Source: Eleusine coracana subsp. coracana (lineage: Eukaryota; Streptophyta; Magnoliopsida; Poales; Poaceae). From it: a stretch of 64,000 nt of DNA. The stretch is from contig CM064417.1 of assembly GCA_032690845.1 (NCBI GenBank), forward strand, positions 15,220,501-15,284,500, given 5' to 3'. A program made the translations under genes and the position numbers. Below, piece after piece: positions 58,547-64,000 of the stretch (its first letter is position 1; every line of letters starts with the position of its first letter). The notes under the pieces are model-generated. The model had not been told where the DNA came from. It was given only the letters and a program-made list of their open reading frames with translations, and did not search any database.

Positions 58547-59847
58547 ACAAGAATCTCATCCTCGAGATTTCCATCCTGCTCTATAAACAGATGGGGAAAT
58601 TCCTTCTTGAGATTCTCTTCTTTTTCCCATGTTGTTTCTCGCTCGGTGTGGTTGCTCCATAGAACCTTGCAATACTTGACCTTTGAGTTCCTTGTCTCCT
58701 TGTAGTCTTCCCCAATGATCTTGACAGGGTATTCCAGGTACTCCAAGTTTTCCTGAATGTCCAAAGCACGTGGTGTAGGCAAGCTCTCTAATTCTCTGCA
58801 CAATGGGAAATGGCCCAATATATCTAGGTGCAAGCTTCCCACAAACATGGAACCTACGAGTACCTCAAAGAGGAGAAACCTTGAGGTACACATAGTCTCC
58901 CACTTTGCATTCCAACAGTCTCCTTCTTTTGTCTGCATAGCTCTTCTGCCTGCTCTGGGCAATCTTGAGGTGTTCTCTCACTTTATCCACATGCTCTTCC
59001 ACAGCCTTGATCATATCTGGACTAAAGAATGCTCGCTGTCCTACTTTTGACCATATGAGAGGGGTCCTACACTTTCTGCCATAGAGTGATTCATTAGGAG
59101 ACATTTCGATGCTTTCTTGATAGCTGTGGTTGTAGGAGAATTCCGCATAAGAGAGACTATCTTCCCATAAGTGAGTGCACATGCTCTCAACATGTCCTCC
59201 AGAATCTGATTCACTTTCTTCGTCTGTCCATCCGTCTGAGGGTGATAAGCTGTGTTGTAATCAAGTTTGGTGCCCATGGCGGCATGCAAGCTCTTCCAGA
59301 ACTGTGAGACAAACTGTGAGCCTCTGTCAAGGATTATGGACACTGGAGCTCCATGTAGTGTCAAGATATGATCAATATAAAGCCTAGCCAACTTGCTCAC
59401 AGGGTAGTCTGTTCTGACAGGGATGAAACGAGCACCCTTGGTGAATCGATCAACTACCACCAGAATGGAGTTATGAGAGTGAGGTGTGAGGGGCAGACGA
59501 TTGATAAAGTCCATGCTGATGTTTTCCCACTTCCACACGGGTATGGTAATTGGCTTGAGCAAACCAGCTGGCTTTTGATGCTCTGCCTTGACTCTTCTAC
59601 AAATGTCACAAGGAGCCACATAACCAGGAACATCCCTTTTCATACCCTTCCACCAGAATATCGTCTTGAGATCTTGGTACATCTTGGTGCTGCCAGGGTG
59701 AATAGAATATCTGGACTCATGAGCTTCCCGCAAGATGGTTCGACGAATTTCCCTGACCCTTGGCACACACAAGCGATTCTTGAACCATAGGGTTCCATGC
59801 TCATCCACCCTAAAGTCAGGTGCGACCTTCCTCTTCATTTTTCCCAA
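58547..59847 (-). pseudogene. Chromovirus integrase with C-terminal chromodomain, catalytic Glu replaced
   Basis: The HHCC zinc-binding region (HPGSTKMYQDLKTIFWW, then CDICRRVKAEHQ) precedes the core: SMDFINRLP (first Asp), ILDRGSQFVSQFW (second Asp) and HPQTDGQTKKVNQILED. In the last block the residue 36 positions after the second Asp, normally Glu in QTERVNQ, is Lys. After a frameshift near 59155 comes SLSYAEFSYNHSYQ; after another near 58860 comes the chromodomain (EYPVKIIGEDYKETRN, then YCKVLWSNHTERETTWEKEE). Integration is therefore not possible with this copy. Chromodomains guide chromoviruses to heterochromatin. Confidence 0.9.
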
Positions 59848-60309
59848 GATTTCCTTTATTTTTGCATTATCCTTCTATGCATGCTTTATTCTGTCACTCA
59901 AGAGAGGCTTCACTATGAGTTCATTGAGATAGCCCTCAGGTTTCAGCTCTATTCCTGCATCCATCATATCGTCAAAGATTGGGGGTTGATTCACCATGAG
60001 ACTAGTGCAATAGGACTTGCGACTCAATGCATCAGCCACAACATTTGCTTTGCCAGGATGATAGTTCACACCAATGTCATAATCCTTGATCAATTCCAAC
60101 CATCTCCTTTGTCTCATGTTCAATTCTGACTGAGTGAATATGTACCTGAGGCTCTTGTGATTAGTGTAGATTTCACACCGGTTGCTAATGAGATAGTGCC
60201 TCCAAATCTTCAATGCATGTACAACAGCTGCCAGCTCAAGATCATGAGTGGGATAATTATTTTCATGCTTCTTCAATTGCCTTGATGCATATGCCACTAC
60301 CTTCTTATT
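59848..60309 (-). pseudogene. Chromovirus RNase H region
   Basis: VVAYASRQLKKHENNYPTHD, then LELAAVVHALKIWRHYL and a conserved HPGKANVVADALSRK identify the Gypsy RNase H and its connection domain. It is separated from RT by a TAG at about 60310 (VLM-stop-NKK, normally Gln) and from integrase by another TAG near 59878. Confidence 0.88.
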
Positions 60310-61560
60310 CTACATGAGAACACAGCCAAGGCCTTGTGTTGAGGCATCACAATACACTTTGAACTCTTGATTAATGTCAGGCAATGTGAGAATAGGAGCG
60401 GTGGTCAATCTCATCTTCAATTCTTGAAAACTATGCTCACGTGCTGTAGTCCACTCAAAATCCACATTATCTTGCAGGAGTTCTGTCATTGGCTTGGCTA
60501 TCTTGGAGAAGTTCTCAATGAAACGGCGATAATAGCGTACCAACCCAAGGAATCTTCTCACATCTTTTATGTTCTTGGGAGTAGTCCATTCAACAACTGC
60601 TCGGACTTTTTCTGGATCCACCGCTACTCCATTAGCGGTTATGATATGACCCAAGAATGCCACTTCTTCCAGCCAGAACTTGCGGTTACTGAATTTTGCA
60701 TACAATTGGTGTTCCTTAAGTCTCTCAAGCACAACTCTCAAATGTTGCTCATGCTCTTCAGCTGTCTCGGAGTAGATAAGAATATCATCAATGAATACCA
60801 CTACAAACTTATCCAATTCAGCCATGAAGGTCTTGCTCATCATATTCATGAAATAAGCCGGGGCATTGGTGAGACCAAATGAGACAACCAAGAACTCATA
60901 CGAGCCATACCTCGTCATAAAGGACGTCTTAGGTATATCACACTCATGAATCTTCATCTGGTAGTACCCCGATCTTAAATCAATCGAGGAGAAGTACTTA
61001 GCATCCTTCAACTGATCAAACAAGTCGTCAATTCTGGGCAAGGGGTACTTGTTCTTGATAGTCACTTCATTGAGAGATCGATAGTCCACACACATCCTCG
61101 TAGTGCCATCTTTCTTCCTCACAAAGAGTACCAAAGATCCCCATGGAGATGCACTAGGGCGAATGAATCCCTTCTCAAGCAGTTCATCCAATTGCACCTT
61201 TAATTCTGCCAATTCTTCAGAGGACATGCGATACGGCCTCTTAGCAATTGGGGCCGTTCCAGGAACAAGATCAATGATGAACTTCAAATCATGATTAGGT
61301 GGGTGTCCTACCAATTCCTCGGGGAAAACCTCTGGATACTCACAAACCACTGGAATCTGGTCAATGGTCAACTCTTCTAGATGGCAGATTTGGGGAGGAA
61401 GCTTTGAGGCTTTGGGGGAGAACTTGACTTTGACACCTAGGTGGTTCTCAAGAGAGACTACCCTATCAGCACAGGATATGACTCCTTTGTTCTTGGCTAA
61501 CCAATCCATGCCCAAGATGACATCAATGTCATGAGAAGGTAGCACTATAAGATCAGCAAC
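60310..61560 (-). pseudogene. Chromovirus reverse transcriptase, long intact frame
   Basis: A frame of about 410 codons covers the protease-RT linker (DVILGMDWLAKNKGVI), RT (KRPYRMSSEELAELKVQ, PLPRIDDLFDQLKDAKYFS, SSIDLRSGYYQ) and the polymerase site VVFIDDILIYSE with its Asp pair. The thumb/connection (VRRFLGLVRYYRRFIENFSK) ends at VLM before a TAG. No upstream in-frame Met is needed, as it is normally part of a polyprotein. The frame begins after a TAA near 61567. It is the best-preserved coding part of the element. Confidence 0.92.
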
Positions 61561-61800
61561 AAATTAGATACCCGCAATGAGAATGCGGACCTTACAACAA
61601 CCTATAAGGCATTTGTGGGTGCCTAAGGGAGATGAGGCAATGCTTGGAGTTTTGAGTAAGGTGGTTGGTATAGCGAGCCTAGACATGAACTTAGAGGCTA
61701 TAAACGACTGAGTAGCGCCAGAATCAAATAAGACAGTAGCCATGCAAGAATTCACCAAGAACTCACCAAGAATGACGTCCGGTGCACCCTAAGCTTCTTC
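61561..61800 (-). pseudogene. Chromovirus aspartic protease region
   Basis: ATVLFDSGATQSFIASKFM contains the DSGA active-site triad motif of retroviral-type proteases. It lies between gag and RT as expected. TAG near 61791 and TAA near 61567 isolate it from both neighbours. Confidence 0.88.
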
Positions 61801-63254
61801 AACTAAGATATGGTTCACTCTGCTTTTGGCCACGCTCTGCGGAGCTGGTGGCTTTGTCGCTGACTGTGCTGGACGGTGACCACTTTGGTGTTGAGGCTTC
61901 TGAGAAGTGTTGTTGTTCCTATTGCTGAGCTGGCTGTTGGTGTTCTCCTTGACCCCGTTAGGACACTGGTAGAACTTGTGACCATCTTTGCTACAGGCGT
62001 AGCAGTGAATGGAGTACTGCCCACTGCTACTCTGTGACCTCCACCCACACTGTTATGAGGGTGACTGCTACGTGTAGCCCCTACTGGTCTGCTGCTGTGT
62101 GTACGAACGGGGAGTGGAGCTGGAGCCCTGCCCCTGAGAAGACCGTCCGAATTGCGGCTGAGAGACGAAAGGACCACTAAACCGCGGTCGCTGGGGACCT
62201 CCAGGACAGTTCACTTGAGCTGCTGACTTCCTTTTGCTTTCTCTTTCTTTTTCCACTCTCTTGTAAGCAGTTTCCAGGAGCATTGCTTTATTGACCATCT
62301 AGTTCAGGCTGGTAGAGTCAACAAGGTGTACACCCATGCCTGCGTGCAAACCTCAAAAATTATGAGAAATCTAAAATTATACAACCAAGCAGACTGGAAC
62401 TGTAATATTGTGAGAATTTAAAGTTCTCACCTGCGTGCAAACCTCGAGAAAACTAGTACATCTTTTGCTCTTCAGTTGCTACCTCAGTGGGAACATAGTG
62501 ACTCAGCTGAGTGAACCTGTTGGTGTACTCTGACACAGACATCCGTCCAAGCTTCAAGGATCGGAACTCCTCAGCCTTCCTGACCATAGCACCCCTGGGA
62601 ATGTGGAACGTGTAGAACTCCTCCACAAACTGATCCCAAGTAATACTGTCAGGATCCTCGTGTGTGGCAATGAAGCTATCCTACCAAGCGCCAGCTGTGC
62701 CCACCAGCTGGTGCGTGGCGAGATGCACACACTCAGCGTCGTCACACTACAGTAAGTCCAGCTTCTTCTCAATTTCTCTGAGCTAACTATCAGCAATCAG
62801 CGGATCATTAGAACTGTTGAACTCTGGCGGCTTCAGACGCATGAAAGCACTCATGCGGTCCCCAAGCCCGTGGTGATGGAACCCGTATCCTCCAGCCCGT
62901 CCACGCTGGTTCTGCCAACTAGTCGTGGCGGTCATAAGGTGTTGTATCAGCTGTGTCCTCAACGAAGTTAGGAGCAGCAGGTAGCACCTCATCCTCAACT
63001 GGCTCCTCTACCTCGAACTCATCGCCATCAGGGGTATACTCTTTGCCCCTGCCACGACCACCAGCACGACCACGGCCCCCAGCAGCTCGACCGTGACCTC
63101 CGTCGCAAAGACCACGGCCATGAGTGTCATGACCACGGCCACGGCCTCTCGGAGCGGCACGACGCCCCCGACCATGAGGTGGCAGAGCGATCTCCTCCTC
63201 ACGAGCATCTTCCTCGAAGCACTCGTTCAAGCGGTTGGACCTTCTTGGTGGCAT
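61801..63254 (-). pseudogene. Chromovirus gag, with intron-like insertion
   Basis: ATG at 63254 (MPPRRSNRL) is followed by an Arg/Gly-rich stretch (63010-63180), the retrotrans_gag region (about 62440-62800, TQLSHYVPTEVATEEQK), MVNKAMLLETAYKRVEKERE, and an intact zinc knuckle C-x2-C-x4-H-x4-C at 61963-62004 (HCYACSKDGHKFYQCPN). Frame changes, a TAG near 62300, a TAG near 62450 and the 91-bp insertion at 62340-62430 disrupt it. Without that insertion the flanking codons are in one frame (FSRGLHA then GMGVHLVDST). Confidence 0.85.
62340..62430 (-). other. 91-bp GT-AG intron-like insertion in gag
   Basis: Read on the minus strand, GCACGCAG is followed by GTGAGAACTTTAAATTC and ends TTTGCACGCAG before GCATGGG. 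A 16-bp direct repeat (CCTGCGTGCAAACCTC on the plus strand) is at 62339-62354 and 62430-62445. The insert is AT-rich and starts with a hairpin GTGAGAA...TTCTCAC. Its removal restores the gag frame locally. Confidence 0.6.
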
Positions 63255-63661
63255 CTGTAGCATCAGAAATTCCAATAAGAAAGACTGTTTGATCCAAAAT
63301 ATCATAATACTTGCATTAATGAACAAGGTATGAAATTTCATAATGCTCAAATTAATTGCAAGAATTAACTCATCCAAGAGGGCATCAAGTTGTTTTGTTA
63401 CGCTCACAATTCTATTAGTTTATTGCAAGATGACTTATACGTGTCTCCTTTAATATTAGCAGACCTTAACGCATAAACTCAAAAACTTTTCCTCTAGCAA
63501 TCTTCTTCATCTTAGCAGCTCCTTCGCAGACAAGATTCTGAGATGAAAAAGGATTTAAGATTCCAAGGTATGATGAAGGAGTTTACAAGCTGACTGGGTG
63601 ACTAGAATTTGTCCTTATACTATCGTCTATTTCTAGGGGTCTCATACCTACAGTCAAGTAT
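63255..63661 (-). other. Chromovirus 5' leader between PBS and gag
   Basis: About 400 bp, AT-rich, no supported coding. It corresponds to the packaging/leader region by position. Confidence 0.6.
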
Positions 63662-63674
63662 GGCTCTGATACCA
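63662..63674 (-). other. Primer-binding site of the chromovirus
   Basis: On the minus strand it reads TGGTATCAGAGCC, the exact complement of the initiator tRNA-Met 3' end, two bases from the LTR. Confidence 0.92.
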
Positions 63675-63676
63675 CC

Positions 63677-64000
63677 TATGACGATCCGATTTTTGCCAAA
63701 AGGCAAAATCAAGCCGTTTGTACCTCTTAGCCACTCCCAGGAGGGTAGCTTGTACAACAATTCACAAATAAATATCATAAAACCATAAAAGATCAAGATA
63801 AGAAGATAAGATAGATCCAAATGGTAACAACTCCATAACATGAACATCATCATATGGGTACAAGATTATGGCTCACAGGCCAAGGAAGATGAACATGATA
63901 TCTAGCGGAAGCCAAACAATGCAGGCGGAAGCGAAATCTATAGCGGAAGTCTTCCTGAGTGATCCATCTCCACAGGCAGCTCGAGTGTAGGTGAGAGACC
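63677..64000 (-). mobile_element. 5' LTR of the chromovirus, partial
   Basis: It starts TATGACGATCCGATTTTTGCC (the 3' LTR has TGTGACGACCC) and matches 55227-55550 with scattered substitutions. It is cut by the window edge. Confidence 0.88.

Larger units (their letters stand above)
55227..64000 (-). mobile_element. Tekay/Del-type chromovirus (Ty3/Gypsy), nearly complete, cut by the right edge
   Basis: Minus-strand order from the right: 5' LTR start (63677), PBS, leader, gag, protease, RT, RNase H, integrase with chromodomain, PPT and 3' LTR (55227-58524). This domain order and the C-terminal chromodomain define chromoviruses. The RT sequence and about 3.3 kb LTRs suggest Tekay/Del. Several stops and frameshifts and a changed integrase catalytic residue show it is inactive. 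It is inserted at GAAAC (55222-55226). Confidence 0.9.

Noticed and set aside
1..64000. tRNA, rRNA, CRISPR arrays, organelle-derived inserts
   Set aside because: No cloverleaf with A and B boxes, rRNA core sequence, regularly spaced repeat array or recognisable chloroplast or mitochondrial gene was noticed. The tRNA-like words are retrotransposon primer-binding sites.

Overview
This is nuclear DNA from a flowering plant, most likely a panicoid grass of the sugarcane/sorghum/Miscanthus/maize group. The evidence is intron-rich genes with GT-AG introns, a Stowaway MITE beside a gene, and about 40 kb of nested Copia and Gypsy LTR retrotransposons. The species cannot be fixed from sequence alone. 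I see no bacterial operons, CRISPR arrays or phage genes.

Three host genes are present, and I traced their exons by hand with consistent splice phases. (1) 1761-5798 (-): the first eight exons (200 codons) of the protein phosphatase 4 regulatory subunit 3 (PP4R3/SMEK) gene. The rest should lie left of a Copia element sitting in the following intron (LTR 1000-1400, gag remnant 1-958). (2) 8857-15266 (+): a complete 15-exon, 562-residue plastid-type dihydrolipoamide dehydrogenase. (3) 38345-40021 (+): a complete 3-exon, 193-residue SAR1 GTPase with a Stowaway MITE just upstream. All three are housekeeping genes (phosphatase regulation, plastid acetyl-CoA supply, COPII traffic). They are not a functional cluster; transposons separate them.

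The transposon layout is as follows. 16764-36579 is one old SIRE/Maximus-like Copia element (element A) with 5' LTR, PBS, gag, a second env-position ORF, PPT and 3' LTR, but no recognisable pol. Its 5' LTR is split by a 3.9 kb solo LTR (17413-21282). Its interior is split by a Tekay-type Gypsy solo LTR (25530-31403), which itself holds a fragment of another Copia element (about 28386-31169). From 41676 to 53412 lies a mosaic of related Copia pieces: element B with integrase (41676-46887), an inverted 3' end C (46888-48925), LTR fragment D, and a second gag-only copy E (49498-53412). From 55227 to the right edge is a Tekay/Del chromovirus on the minus strand, with 3' LTR, PPT, chromodomain, integrase, RNase H, RT, protease, gag, PBS and the start of the 5' LTR.

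The most notable signals are: the gag-plus-second-ORF, pol-less family (A and E), which shares promoter-side LTR sequence with pol-bearing B; clusters of an approximately 19-nt GC palindrome in front of the LTR TATA box that recur downstream of gag; a second ORF whose eleven in-frame stops are all TAG; and a 91-bp GT-AG intron-like insertion bounded by 16-bp direct repeats inside the chromovirus gag.
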